Program-made: the position numbers and the translations under genes
In this document: one piece after another, positions 1 through 11,705 of the stretch
Numbering within the stretch: position 1 is the first letter of the stretch
Layout: each line of letters opens with the position of its first letter
Assembly (NCBI RefSeq): GCF_014529535.1
Contig: NW_023503616.1
Location: forward strand, 4,737,784-4,801,783
Direction: 5' to 3'
DNA length: 64,000 bases
DNA from: Bradysia coprophila
Lineage: Eukaryota > Arthropoda > Insecta > Diptera > Sciaridae
The notes under the pieces: model-generated
Seen by the model: the letters and a program-made list of their open reading frames with translations, nothing else
Database searches by the model: none
What the model was told of the DNA's origin: nothing

Positions 1-3000
1 GATATTGCCGATCGTTTCTCTGCACTCACCAATAATGCATCGGTTCCACTTGTGCTGGTTACGCTTTCAGGAGTTACTGCATCATTCGCTACAAGTTTTC
101 GTTTGTTGGCGAGTTCTTTCCGTTTTTCCGAAAACTGTTGCTTCAATAGCTCAACCTTGGATAGTAGTTCATTGTCGCTCAGTTCGTCGTCCTCAATGCC
201 AGTCTTCAAATCGAACATATTCTCGTCTAAAGGCAATGGCAATTTAGCATTCTGTTTTCGAGTTTTTTTCTTTCGCTGTTTTTTGTCTGATGACGACGAT
301 GTAGATGACGATGAACTGTCTGACGAACTCGAAGAGGTTGATGACGATTCAGACGAATCGGATGATTGATTTGTTACGTTTGATGGTAGCTTCGGCGACA
401 TCACTTTGACTATTTGTACTGGCTGATCTGGAACTTTCATTTTCGCTGTGTCGTCAGAATCCGTATGCTCGATTTCATGTAACTTCATTTCCAAAGATTT
501 TTTTAAGGCTTGCAGTTCTTCGTCTCCGTCATTCGATGTAACCGACTCGAACAATGAAGAAGAAACCGATGACTTGTCACCATTGCTATGATTTTCATTA
601 GAAGCGGGCACACAGCTCATAATAAATTGTTCGTATTCGTCGTATAGCCGTGCAATAGGCTGATGATTCAATTTTGGTTGTTCATTTCTTTTCGTAATCG
701 GTTTTTCGGGTGAAAGTTTAGAAATGTATTTGTCTAGCGAACTATCGGAACATATTGTAGTAACGGCACCACTCATTGGACTATTGAACGTTCCATTTTC
801 CATATCTTTCAAACCCGAAGGTGGACATTTTACTGCAGTAGTATCTACGATAATCGGAGTTTCCATTGTTGGATCGCATTGATCCATGCGTGGAGTGGTT
901 TGGTTCATTTGTTCTGATATTTTGGCGCAACAATCGTTCATGAACAAAATGGTTCGGTCTTGCTTAGGTACATTCAATTGCAACGGAATCGTATCGAGCT
1001 GCAACAAATTTTCGATACTACTACCGGTCATTTCGTCTGTTGCTTCGACACTATCCCAATTATCCCAATTCGAATGGTATTCCTCGCTATTCGGAGATTT
1101 TCCGTCCATCGTGCTGTTATTCACTTTCGAGGGCGCACCGTCGTTCGATAATTTTTTGCTTTTTATTTTCAGAGTTGCATCTTCATTACTTCGATCGAGT
1201 TCTTTCCGCCTTTTCTTCACAGATTTATCAGCCTTAGATCCCGAACGGCGTCTATGTTTAACTTTTAGCTTTTCAGTACTTCCGTCCGATGATTTTTTTC
1301 GTTTTCTTTTCTCTACCGTTGATTTCGACGACGATCGTTTTTTCTTATTTGATGTTGAGATTTTGTCGACAATTCCATTTGTCAAACGGTGGCGCATAAC
1401 ATGAGGATTCGGTGAATACTTTATGGAAGGAAGAGTTTTGGTGAATCTGTAAGGAAGAATTTTGTCATTCAATATTGGTGTTGAGTAAATGTGGACTGCG
1501 ATCGCGGCTCTTTTTAATTTAATTTAATTTCATTTGAGATCAAAGGATTTCAATAGTCAAATAGACCTAAAATGCGAGATTCGTTGAAACATATTTTCAG
1601 TAAAATCACTGAGACATTTTTGTGACTCGTGATACTCGTGCAGTAATTTGTTCGGAATAACGAGAAGATAACAAAATCAGTCATAGAAGGAAAGATAATG
1701 TCCAGCGTAATCTAAACTTTGTAAATAGTCGACCTGTGCTTACTACTTAATTGCTATCAATAGACGAGATAATATTAATAGTGGTCGGAATCGGAGGTTA
1801 GTGGCATACAATTTTTCTATTTTCTAAAATGAGTTTTACTGGGAAAGTTGTTTTGATAACTGGAGCAAGCAGTGGCATCGGAGCTGGTACAGCCGAACAT
1901 TTCTCGAAACTTGGAGCCTCGTTGGCATTGGTCGGTCGCAATGTAAACAATTTATCGGAAGTTATAAAAAAATGTGGCGAAAGTCCCGTCTTACCGATCA
2001 TAGCCGATGTGAACAAAGACGCAAAAGTCATCATCGAAAAAACCATAGCACATTTTGGTCGCCTTGATGTGTTGGTGAATAATGCTGGTGCTGGTGCCAA
2101 ATCGTCGATTGAATCGACATCAATGGAACCGTATGACTTCATTATGACAACAAATCTTCGAAGTATCTACGAATTGACGATAAATGCGGTTCCACATTTA
2201 ATTGCAACAAAAGGCAACATTGTCAACGTATCCAGTACGGCAGGACTACGAGCCTCTACCGTCGTTCTAACATATTGTATGTCTAAGGCAGCTTTGGATC
2301 AGTTCACCAAGTGCATTTCACTGGAATTGGCTCCGAAAGGTGTGCGCGTGAATTCGGTCAATCCGGCTGTGATCAGAACCAATTTTCATAAGAACATGGG
2401 CTTTGATGAGGAGGAATACAAATTGTATTTGGAAAATTGCAAAAAGTCCCATGCCTTGGGTAGGGTGGGAGAAGTTTCTGAAGTGGCAGAAGCTATAATC
2501 TTTTTGGCAAGTGACACAGCGAGTTTTATTACTGGCACGTTACTTCCGGTTGATGGCGGTAAAATAAATATGTGTCCGCGATAGAAATAAAAACAGAATT
2601 CTACCAGCATTAATTATCGAACTTTCCGACCAGCTACGCGACCTAGCCAATGTGAGGGTATCAGAGTTCATGTCTTTTAATGAAAAACAATAAAGTGTTC
2701 TGAGGGGTGACACTCGATTGTCATTGTACAGACTTGACTTTTTTCGGCTGTCAGTTACTAAAATCGCAAAAAATTTTCGAATCGAAGAGCCGAATTTTTA
2801 CATTTGTTGAAAAGATTATTCAAGTGCAAGTTTGTCGTTTCGTCTAAAGTGATATCGTCAAGTGTAAGATAAGTCTGTACAGACTCATTCATTTCAGCAT
2901 AATATATCAAATGTCGATCAACCATTTTTTTTGGGACACTACGGTAATACCGCACAGCATAGAATCATGATGTCACTCTCTTTTCCCCCAAAATTCATAG

Positions 3001-4137
3001 CACAATCGAATTTGGAAGCGAAGAGAACCAACTCGAAGCAAAGTAATCAACTTAATAACCACATACCTCTCCAACTGATGGTCTCTGCTTTGATTCTCCA
3101 ATAAAGTGCGTTTCTCAGATGAAATGCGTTTCTCAGACGAAATGCGCTTCTCAGACGAAATACGTTTGCCCGACGAAATCCTTGAAAACGAAAAACGTTA
3201 ATCGAATACAATCATTTACAGTAAACAGGCAGATTTACTCTATGTCCCGATTCGAATCACGTCTCTTTTTCGACCGTTTCTTGACGCTACTCGTTGATGA
3301 TCTTCGCGAGGATACGTCTCGCGTGGTTTTCTTTTTCCGATCTTTGTTTCGACGCTTCCGTCTCTTGTCGCTGCTTCTGCTATCTTCGGACATTCTCTTG
3401 CTACGTTTTTCCTTCGCACGTTTTGTTTTCAAATCGAATGCAGCTGGCAATTTTCGTTTTTTCAGACACGCATCTAATAAATCACTGCTCATTAAAGGTT
3501 CTTCTTTTTCGCTGTTCACATCTTCGTCACTTTGCTTATCCACATCTAAGTTATTATACACTTTCAACGCTTCTAACGAATCAACTGGAGCCTTCGGACC
3601 GATGATTTCCTTGTTCACTTTTTCGATGCTTCCACTTTTATTGTTATCCAATTTTGTATCGGTCGGCGGATGATCAACTTTGATATGATGTATGACCACA
3701 TTCTCACCGAAATATGTTGGAATCGTGCGGTCTTTGAATTTTTTCAATTCCTCAATTTGGGATATTGTTGCCTTCGCTTTCTCCATTGGAGTCAATGACT
3801 TTTTCTCCTTTTTCGGTTTATTTATGTCTCTGGTAGGCGTTTTTAAAACATTTGTGTGAAATTCTTTGACGGGTTTTTGTTGACTGCCAAACGCTTTCAG
3901 AATTTTGATGGCTCGTTCTTTTCCCAACACAGGTTCGATTTTCTTCGGTGTTTGATTTTGGGTGTCCAGTGCTGGATCGTCGGCAGGCTTAAGCGGCGTA
4001 GAACATGCGTTTTTGTCATCATTCTGTTTGGTGTCAGGAATTGAAAACATATCAATTTCCTTATCAAGTAATGGCGGGTGGGTCAATGAATCTTGTTTTA
4101 CGCCGTTGTTGTCATCATTGTGCTCTGTTGCATTCAT
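1..4137 (-). CDS. Lys/Ser-rich probable nuclear protein, 3' end outside window
   Basis: I do not recognise this gene. Two exons are seen. Exon 1 is 4137-3239 (start at 4137) and ends in the donor GTAAAT. Exon 2 is 1446 to beyond position 1, after the acceptor TTCTTCCTTACAG. The join keeps frame: the codon GA|A is completed across the junction and continues FTKTLPSIKYSP. Exon 2 is open for its whole visible length (about 480 codons). Exon 1 carries a basic C-terminal part rich in KKR, RRS and SKKR runs. Exon 2 begins with more Lys/Arg/Ser runs, then has acidic and Ser-rich tracts (SSDSSESSSTSSSSS type) and another basic patch. Composition and nuclear-localisation-like clusters suggest a nuclear, chromatin or splicing-related protein; this is inference. 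A stop lies 24 nt upstream of the chosen start in the same frame, but an AG just before the ATG means an upstream exon is possible. Confidence 0.65.
1829..2584 (+). CDS. Short-chain dehydrogenase/reductase (SDR), intronless and nested
   Basis: A complete 251-aa classical SDR. The Rossmann motif TGASSGIG is at residues 11-18, and R37 after the second strand suggests NADP(H) preference. D60 (adenine contact), NNAG at 84-87, the active-site N109, S135/S136, and catalytic Y149 and K153 of YxxxK are all present. The usual PG motif after the active site reads NPA. The C-terminus has the family GTLLPVDGG. Length and motifs match the FabG-like insect SDR group (Drosophila CG12171/CG31548/CG31549 type), which are NAD(P)H-dependent oxidoreductases of uncertain substrate, probably soluble. 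The gene has no intron and lies wholly inside the intron of the minus-strand Lys/Ser-rich gene. Being intronless, it could be an old retrocopy, but no poly(A) tract or target duplication is obvious. Substrate cannot be told from sequence. Confidence 0.93.
   Translation: MSFTGKVVLITGASSGIGAGTAEHFSKLGASLALVGRNVNNLSEVIKKCGESPVLPIIADVNKDAKVIIEKTIAHFGRLDVLVNNAGAGAKSSIESTSMEPYDFIMTTNLRSIYELTINAVPHLIATKGNIVNVSSTAGLRASTVVLTYCMSKAALDQFTKCISLELAPKGVRVNSVNPAVIRTNFHKNMGFDEEEYKLYLENCKKSHALGRVGEVSEVAEAIIFLASDTASFITGTLLPVDGGKINMCPR
2586..2591 (+). promoter_or_regulatory. Poly(A) signal of the SDR gene
   Basis: An AATAAA begins two bases after the SDR stop codon. A second AATAAA-type motif lies near 2689. 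Either would end the transcript well before the host-gene exon 1 at 3239. The very short possible 3' UTR is notable but unproven. Confidence 0.45.
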
Positions 4138-6825
4138 TTCGGATGCCTGATTTGCAATTCTTCAAAGTATTACAATTTTATTTATTGATTGTTATTGATG
4201 CAATCGCGTCGTGAACGAAATTACGGAAAGATTTAGATCCGTCGGAGTGCCTTCTTTTTATTGCTGTCAAAATTATCATTATTTTTGACTACAATCACAA
4301 ATGTTTTGCCATTTGCTTTCATTATCGCACACTTCTGACAAAGGACAATAAATATTTTCACAATCGCCAAAACTGCACAATTCTACCAGTTTGTTACCAA
4401 ATAAAAATGAAAAGTATGTCTATCTCGAAATCATTTTTTTAATTTTATTAGCGCTGCATAAGCGTGTCGCATTGTGTTGTGTCGGCGTTTTGTTGACAGT
4501 TTTTGTCAGTCATGCAATCGAAGCCATGTACTGCGAATAGTTCGAAAAGAGAAATTGTAATGTCACTGTCCTGGTATATTTCATCGTCCTTTTATTAATC
4601 AGCTCCTTTAAATTCAAACAATTTAATTGCGCATATTTAAATGTCGGAGGCGCTTGAACCCCTATGGTAACAAGTGCAGCTGATTTTTTTTATAGAGATA
4701 TTTCGACAGTTTTGTTGTTGTCATGTTGGATTTTCGTACAAGCTTGACTGTTAGAAATATCTGTAAAAAAATTTGAGCATTTGGTGAAAGCTTGATAGTT
4801 GACTCAATAAATAGATGAATAAAAAACTCGAACCTAGTTGCAATGACTACGATATATATAAAATCAGTTGGTGTTCAACAACAAATCTCAAAATTGAACT
4901 TGTTGCTACTTTTGTTGGTAACTTCAGTCGAAGTTAGCGTCAGTTAGAGTAGCACACTATATAATCTTCAAGAATAAGAATTCAGTTCCAACAACCACAA
5001 AAAGGACTATAATCATCAAAGTATAACTAGAGATTGAACCTGATCTGATCAAAATTATTTTAAGAGGTCATGATGCTTCGTTGAAAATTGTAGCCTACAT
5101 TTGTGCGGTTCGTATTTTATCTTTGCTGATATCTTTTCATCAAAATTCTGTTTAAAAAATGGAAGACGTATATAACGACCACAAAAAGTGTTAGTTTTCA
5201 ATAATAAATAGATCATTATGACGGGGAAGTGTTTTGCAGTGTATATTTGATTTGAACAAAGAACTTGCAGGGAACTGTCAAACGTTGACACAAAAGAATT
5301 TCTCCTTCATTTGACACTTCCCGCAAGGTTGAACAAAAGACAGAACAATAATTTCTGTTTCTCATACAATACAAATAGTAGAAGGTATCAACATCAGAAA
5401 TGGTTAATAACTTAAATAATATGTGGTTGGAATTACGGAAAAACCGCAGAAAATTCCCTCGGTGTAGTATAACCTATAATTTTCAAACTTTTCCTTCAAA
5501 ATAACAGCTAAACGGCCCATCCTACGACTTTGCATCCCATTACTATTTTTTTTCCTTTTTCGATTATCTACAAAAAATCACGACGGTAACTTCGCCGTAA
5601 AAAGTCTATTTTTCGAGTTATGGCCAAAAACAGAAATTTTACCTGGTTTTTCAATGTTTTTTTATAAAGCATTGATTTTCTGATCCGGAAGGCTTAAATA
5701 TTGGTCCCATATCTTTGTTTAGATTTAAAATTTCACCGTCATAAGAGTCTATATATAGATCTGTTTGTGACAGTTTGACTATATCCGAGAAAACTCAGCA
5801 GTTTCTCAGGGCTGTTCAAACTGCTATAACCAAATCTAATTTTTGTTGAAAGGTAACACATTTGTGGTGATTATAGGTTTGTTCCAAGGCCACACGAATT
5901 GTCAAATCGAAATTACTGTCAAATTTCATCCATAAAGACATAACCTCATCAATATTCATATAAAAACCGATCTATGTGGATGAAATCGTGTTCGTTCGGT
6001 AAGTTAAAATTCTTGTTTACAGTTACTTTAACCTATTAAACCTATTATCACAAAAAATATTATCGAAAATAAAATACGAAACGCACAAATATAGGCTACA
6101 AATTTCATACAAGCATCGATTTCACTTAACCCCAAAAATGTCAAATAAAAATTTGAACAGTCAAGGAATTTTCCGATAAATGCGAAGTCTAGTTTGAAAA
6201 TCACCGCCAGTCTGCAAACAAATTTCCCCAATAATATTGTCGCATATTTTGTGATTTTTGCCGGTGCACGACATAAATAAAAATCGGCTGACGACACCAT
6301 GGCATTGTTGCGCCGATAAATGTTTTGGCGCATTTCATTTCAAAAAAACGTCTTCATTTTTTCCATTCACTCGCAACGAAAAACTCAAATCAATTCTTAA
6401 TAAATATTTCGATTTTATTTATTGCTATTTTTTATATTATAATAAGAGGGTGGTGTGTAAAATATGACATTATTTTTTTGTTTATTTGTTTCAATGCTAT
6501 GAATATAAATTTGTTTATTGTTTGCCGTTCGGTTCAATCTTGTAGTTCTCACGGGAAGTCAACAGAGTTCTCAACAAAATGATTATAAATTCAATCACAA
6601 TGTTCCTATATGCTATTAATGATGTATATAAATGATCATAAATTGCCTACAATGTATGATGTGTGGTGTCTTAAAAATTATCTGCATTTGTATAACAATG
6701 CGCGTAAAATACAAATTGGTTTAGCTGCAGAGAGATAATAAAATCGAAACGAAATCGATAAAATTAAGCAATTTGGCTGCGAATGTAGAATATAGTTACC
6801 TGTACTGCCCCAAATGTTTCTGGTT
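4138..6825. other. Intergenic, no gene recognised
   Basis: AT-rich DNA between the start of the Lys/Ser-rich gene and the 3' end of hpo. Near 4850-4960 there is a run with TATATATA and CAGTT that looks promoter-like, followed by no credible ORF. It may be the remains of a retroelement terminal repeat. Near 5550-5650, text of the type TTTTTCGAGTTATGGCC resembles dispersed repeats. The open frames here (for example 6028-6333 minus) show no family likeness. The hpo 3' UTR probably extends into 6410-6825; a minus-strand AATAAA lies near 6415. Confidence 0.5.
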
Positions 6826-9623
6826 TTAAATTTTTATCAAATTGTTATTTAGATTTTGTTGTCTTTTACGCTTGGCATCCATGGCATCTAAAATAGGCTG
6901 ACGTTTTGCTGTATACTTTCGATTCAATTCATCAATTTCTCGTTCCATTTCTACATCTATGCTACTCAGGCGTTGTTGCAGATCATCAAAACTCAAAAAT
7001 TTCAACTGCGAAATTGAATCAGAAAAATTGATCAATGTGCCAACTAACACAACTTAACTGATCAGACTCACAAACTCAAAATCACCGTCGACAAAATTCC
7101 GTTGATATTTATTCACGGGATCCGGTTGTCTCTGATGAAGTATCACATTTTCGCCAGCACCATGATGCATCAGATGTTGTACACCCATTTGATTGGCGGC
7201 AGATATTTGATTCAATTGTAATTGCAAATGAGATTGATATCGTTGACGTTCCTCGACTGACTGAACGGGCTGTTCGGGAGGTGCACTTGGAGAAGGCGAA
7301 CCATTCAATGGTTTTATTGCATTTGAATTCGTTTCAGCGTCCATGTTGATCATGTTATTTACAGCTTCAGTTTTTTTACGATCGAAATGATCGAGAAACG
7401 GCGGACGGTATTTGGGTTTGTCGGGGTTAGTGTCATGTTCTACGGAAATTCGTATTAGTCAGGCAACGAGCTACCAGTTTATGTCAGTAAAAAAAATTAC
7501 TCTTCATCGTTGAATCCTCGGAATCGCTGTTAATGACCATCGTACCGAGATTCGATTCCAATTCAACCATTGTACCGTCTGGTACAAGTGTACCACAATC
7601 AGCATGAGCAATCATTGTTCCATCTAAATTGTCTTTTTCAGGTACAAGGGTTCCAGTGTCTTCCGGAAATTCTTTTATGGTTCTCGAATTCACCTGATGG
7701 TCATCGTCATCCTAGAAATTGGAATTTAGTCGACTCGGTCCTTAACATGGGTATTATGACTGACCGTTTCTTCAGTGTGATTTTGTAGTTGCTTAGCTTG
7801 GTTGATGGCCACTTGACGATAAGTCTGATTTTCTCTTATAACATGCGCTTCGGCAATCATGTCATTTAAAATTGACCGTGTTTTGGCTGATTCTGTTTCC
7901 AAAAGTAAAATTGAAAGTTTAATTTTCAGCGAACAAAGAGTTCGATCAAAGAGTATGGTCAAATTGGCTTTAAGATTGAGTTGGACCAATACAATGTGCT
8001 TAATTACTCACGTTCTTTTATGAAGACATGCTGTAATAAGTCCGTGGCTGTAGCACGTTCCTCTGGATTTTTAACTAAACACAAACTAACAAAATCAATA
8101 AATTCTGTCGTCCATCGATCCGGGTCACGAAATGATGGTGGTGGTTTCTGAGGTATCATAAAAATGGCCCGCATCGGATGAATGTCACCGTAAGGTGGTT
8201 TTCCTTCTGCCATTTCTAAAGCTGTTATACCCAACGACCAAATATCAGCGACACAATCGTAGCCAACCTCTTCAATAACTTCCGGTGCCATCCAGAATGG
8301 CGTTCCGATAACCGTATTTCGTTTAGCCATGGTATCGGTTAATTGACCAGCAACGCCGAAATCGGCTAATTTAGCGTGTCCTTCTGAGTTTAGTAGAATG
8401 TTTCCTGCTTTTATGTCCCTATATTGATGTTTGAAAAGGAAAAGAAATCAGATTTCAGTGGGGGAATAGTAAAACGAAAAAGCCCGGACTGAGAAGGCAA
8501 TAAGTGGTGAAGGTGCATGCAATTACGCGAACAGTGATAATCATTGAATTGGAACAATTGAAATGGTTATCCATTCCAATACACACCCACTCCCAAAATA
8601 CTCATTTAGTCAATGGACTCACCTGTGAATTTTCCGTCTTAAATGCAAATATTCTAGACCCTTCAATGTGTCACTCAAAATCGTAGCGATTTCCTCTTCC
8701 GATAGCGTTTTCTTTCGCAATCGCATAATATCCGACACACTACCAGCACCACAATATTCCATACAGATCCACAAGTCGCATTGCTTAAAATAACTTCCAT
8801 AATATCGCACTACGTATGGTGAATCACATTGTTGCATGATCGAGATTTCTTTTATTATTTCATGTAGATCTGATTCCACTGGCACTAATTTAATGGCAAC
8901 GACCTGGAAGTAAAAGCGATTTGGTGATATATCGTCAATCACTTTTGTTCACAAATAAATCATTTTACGTGTTACGGCATGTTTCATTTTCGTTTAAATT
9001 GCCTAATCACGTAAAGCATTGTACTTACGAGGTTCCAAGTTGTTATTTGACAAGTGTGTAATACAGCCCTCCGCTTCGGGTCGGGCTGTAACACCCCACT
9101 TATCAAATACACAACTGGGAACCTCGGAAGTAATATACTATTATTATGCATTAGTTATACGTACAACACCACTTTCTTTGTGTAACGCTTTGTACACTGA
9201 TCCATAACTACCCTCGCCTAGTTTACATATTATATCAAACACTTCTTCTGGTGGCCGGGCCAAACTTTCTTCCGATAATTTCTTCAGTTCGCTACAACAA
9301 GAAATCGAATAAAAGAATTCATTAAACTGCATGAACCACTCTGCAATTAAATGTTACTAAAATTATAATACAACAACAATGCAATGAATAAACATTTTAA
9401 ATGAGATGGACTCAGTCCCATTGTTTTATCGTAGCGATATTTAAACCATCCACTCTATTCGCCTTGAAATAAACCATATTACAAGTGAAATGAACTTTTA
9501 GTATTAAAACAAGGAACTAAACGAACAATGAAATTTGATAATTTAACCAAATGTGCAGGTGAATTTATACTGTGTGTACTTTATATGCAAATGTACGTCT
9601 TTAGCTCACCTTTTGGAAGACAT
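6826..9623 (-). CDS. hpo: Hippo serine/threonine kinase (MST1/2 orthologue)
   Basis: Eight coding exons: 9623-9610, 9291-9165, 8903-8623, 8418-8012, 7892-7765, 7711-7501, 7439-7072, 7005-6826. They sum to 1716 nt (571 aa), all GT-AG and in frame. Exon 1 is only ATG TCT TCC AAA AG and yields [14 protein letters not shown], as in other insect Hippo proteins. The kinase domain spans about residues 23-275: glycine loop GEGSYGSV at 30-37, K52, E66, HRD with D142, DFG at 160-162. The autophosphorylation Thr in RNTVIGT is T176 (equivalent of MST1 T183). The linker has several Thr-Met motifs (DGTM, LGTM, STM). The SARAH coiled coil is the last exon (513-571) and binds Salvador, Rassf or a second Hippo. 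Hippo phosphorylates Warts to restrain Yorkie and tissue growth. The intron between exons 2 and 3 holds a small MITE. The 53-bp intron at 7712-7764 has the weak donor GTCAGT. Confidence 0.95.
9024..9130. mobile_element. Foldback MITE in hpo intron 2, TA target duplication
   Basis: The arms begin CTTACGAGGTTCC and end GGAACCTCGGAAG. The sequence folds almost end to end around a GC-rich centre (GCCC...TTCGGG...GGGC). TA flanks both sides (9022-9023 and 9131-9132), as expected for Tc1/mariner-related MITEs. About 107 bp, non-coding. Confidence 0.75.
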
Positions 9624-9914
9624 TTTTTAAGTTATATTAAGCATTCACACCAAATTAAACAATTACACGTAACGAACTTATTGTTACCATACTTGAAAAA
9701 CGGAAAATAATCACAAAATAACCAATTATTTGAATGTAAATTTGACTCAAAACTCCATTCCATATCATGTGAAGGCGACAAAATCAAAATGGGAAAAAAA
9801 TTAACTTTTGACATGTAATGTTGTGCCTCTAAGTGACCTGAACGCCGCTGTGCGTAATGTGAGAACAATGTTCATACGTTGGGATTTGAAATAAAAACCG
9901 CGACGGACGACTTG

Positions 9915-10135
9915 CTTTTAAGCAATGAAAGTAAATGGATAGGTATGGCCAAACGTTCAAATTTGTTCTAGCCGGAGCACATACGGATTTGCATGGCGCC
10001 ACCTCATACGAACTCATTTCTAGTGCAAATTTCCACTAGAAATGAGTTCGTTTGAGGTGGCGCCATGCAAATCCGTATGTGCTCCGACTTGTATGGACTG
10101 GCCATACCTACTTATCTACTTTCATTGCTTTTAAG
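9915..10135. mobile_element. 221-bp near-perfect palindromic foldback element
   Basis: Both ends read CTTTTAAGCAATGAAAGTA or its complement. The inner arms around GGAGCACATACGGATTTGC and CACTAGAAATGAGTTCG match their complements almost base for base about a short spacer near 10020-10035. It has no coding capacity. A 62-aa minus-strand frame inside it is a by-product. It lies just upstream of hpo, within 300 bp of the start-codon exon. Confidence 0.75.
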
Positions 10136-10754
10136 TACAATACAATGGCAGTGTGCTTAAATAAGATAGTTTAAATATTTATCTCTCTACTGTAAAGTCC
10201 GTTCAGACGCTCGATATATAATAGCTATTTTCATAATAAGCTAGTAAATGAGAGTGTTTTGCGCACTAGATGTGAGATTGCTAATAGATCTCTTCGTTTG
10301 GTGAAACTGATGACGGAAACGTGAGGAATGGTGGGGAAAAGTGTGCAAACTAATCGAAACCAACTTCACAATTTCACAAAGTAATGAATAAGTGAGTGCA
10401 TCCAATTCTTTGAAATGAATGCAAATGAACTAAATACGGGGAATTCCCTTAGAAGCAAAGTTGGTTGTCATTAGTTTGCACACAAAACCGAACCGTCGAT
10501 CGTCACGCCAGCGGTCATTTTAGTGATCTATAAAAAACCAAAACAGAAAGACCAAATTAAAGGTGTTTTAGTAACCAAATGTCATAACGTTCACTTATTA
10601 CCATTACATTCCTTCTTATATTCGACGGTTTCCAAAGAATTTTTTTGTTAAAATTTATTGCCATTTGACAATTTGACAATTTTTGATGACTGAAACAAGC
10701 TGGAATAGGTAGGCTTTTGTGTTAAATACAATGAAATTGATCAAACATATGTTG
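10136..10754. other. Intergenic upstream of hpo
   Basis: Non-coding DNA between two mobile elements. Near 10214-10275 a segment with GCTAGTAAATGAGAGTG and TTTTGCGCA resembles one arm of the hairpin at 28329-28409, so it is probably a degraded half copy. The 5' UTR and promoter of hpo could lie at 9624-10754, but no core promoter stands out. Confidence 0.4.
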
Positions 10755-10853
10755 TCAGTCAAGGGATCTGACCCGCCCAAAAGGTGGGCCTAGTATATCT
10801 GGAACCATCGAAGTGCGTTGCTGGAACTGTAAAGTCAAGTTTACCATCGTTCC

Positions 10854-11009
10854 AACGCACTTCAAGCAAAAGTGGTACTCTAAATAGGGTACTGAAACTT
10901 GACAGTGCTCCATACAAAATTTTACACTGTAAAAAGAGTGGGGATAAAATTTCATACAAAATTTCTATTTGGCAGCTGTCATTCATAGCACTTTTGCTTG
11001 AAGTGCGTT
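10854..11009. mobile_element. MITE family 1 copy (AACGCACTTCAAGC ends)
   Basis: About 156 bp with inverted ends AACGCACTTCAAGC and GCTTGAAGTGCGTT. The interior is nearly identical to the copy at 58879-59029 (shared GGGTACTGAAACTTGACAG and AGAGTGGGGATAAAATTTC), implying recent spread. A more diverged copy is at 47902-48046 and a single end at 55994. Confidence 0.8.
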
Positions 11010-11602
11010 GATGGTTCCCATTGTTTACAATGAAAATTGTTATTTTTGACACTTGTCTATTTCAATTCTCGGTTGGCACAAAGCATGATGTGTTACACTT
11101 ATTGTAATGAGATTTGAAAACTTGGGTCTAGTGCTGAAAAAAACAACATTACAATACTTGTAACACAACATAGCATAAATTGATCAATTATATGAACATT
11201 TGCATCTATTATCTACAACGGCAATAAAAACTAACGACGAACTCTAGAACAAGGCTGTAAACTTTGGGGAGGTCATGCAGACCGCCATTTTATTAGATAT
11301 GCGGGAACACACCACGTCTGATGATTTAACATACAAAAAAAATTCACCACATCATCACGGCGATGATTGTCACCACATTAGGTGAATTTTTGTATGAAAT
11401 CCTCCATGTTATCATCGATTGTGTGTGTGGTGTGTAACCCGTAAAATAAATGATCAACGAATGAAAGAAACAACAGGCCTCATCTTTATATATTACACAC
11501 TTGTCACGAAGAAGTCGAGGCTTGCCGAGAATGATTGTGACAAGTTCTATTTTATCACATAAGCGAAAACGAGAGAACAACTAATAGTACATTACTATAC
11601 CA

Positions 11603-11705
11603 GTGAAGTAATTTGATATCTCGTATCCAGATGAGTAAAAGTATCCGAGGGCTTCAGCCCGAGGTACTTTTACTCATCGTGATACGAGATATCAAATTAT
11701 TTCAC
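11603..11705. repeat. 103-bp hairpin element
   Basis: The arms GTGAAGTAATTTGATATC and GATATCAAATTATTTCAC pair, continue through TACTTTTACTCAT, and close on a CCGAGGGC/GCCCGAGG centre. The shape (AT arms, GC-rich loop) resembles 9024-9130 and 62846-62916. Confidence 0.65.

Noticed and set aside
52-369. Plus-strand 105-codon frame with an acidic DDDDVDDDE tail
   Set aside because: It is the complement of the Ser-rich coding region on the minus strand, where the frame is open for over 1.4 kb and spliced correctly.
886-1404. Plus-strand 172-codon frame
   Set aside because: Shadow of exon 2 of the minus-strand Lys/Ser-rich gene; its Phe/Leu/Ser-rich content is the antisense of Lys/Arg codons.
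2758-2955. Minus-strand 65-codon frame inside the host intron
   Set aside because: Protein-like composition but no homologue recognised, no splice support, and it lies between the SDR and host exon 1 with no promoter.
4851-5000. Promoter-like text with TATATATA and CAGTT
   Set aside because: No ORF or spliced exon follows it; left as a possible retroelement remnant only.
7726-7770. Continuation of the hpo exon 5 frame to a stop ([11 protein letters not shown])
   Set aside because: Splicing at 7765 to 7711 restores the Hippo linker with its TM motifs; the read-through would truncate the protein before SARAH.
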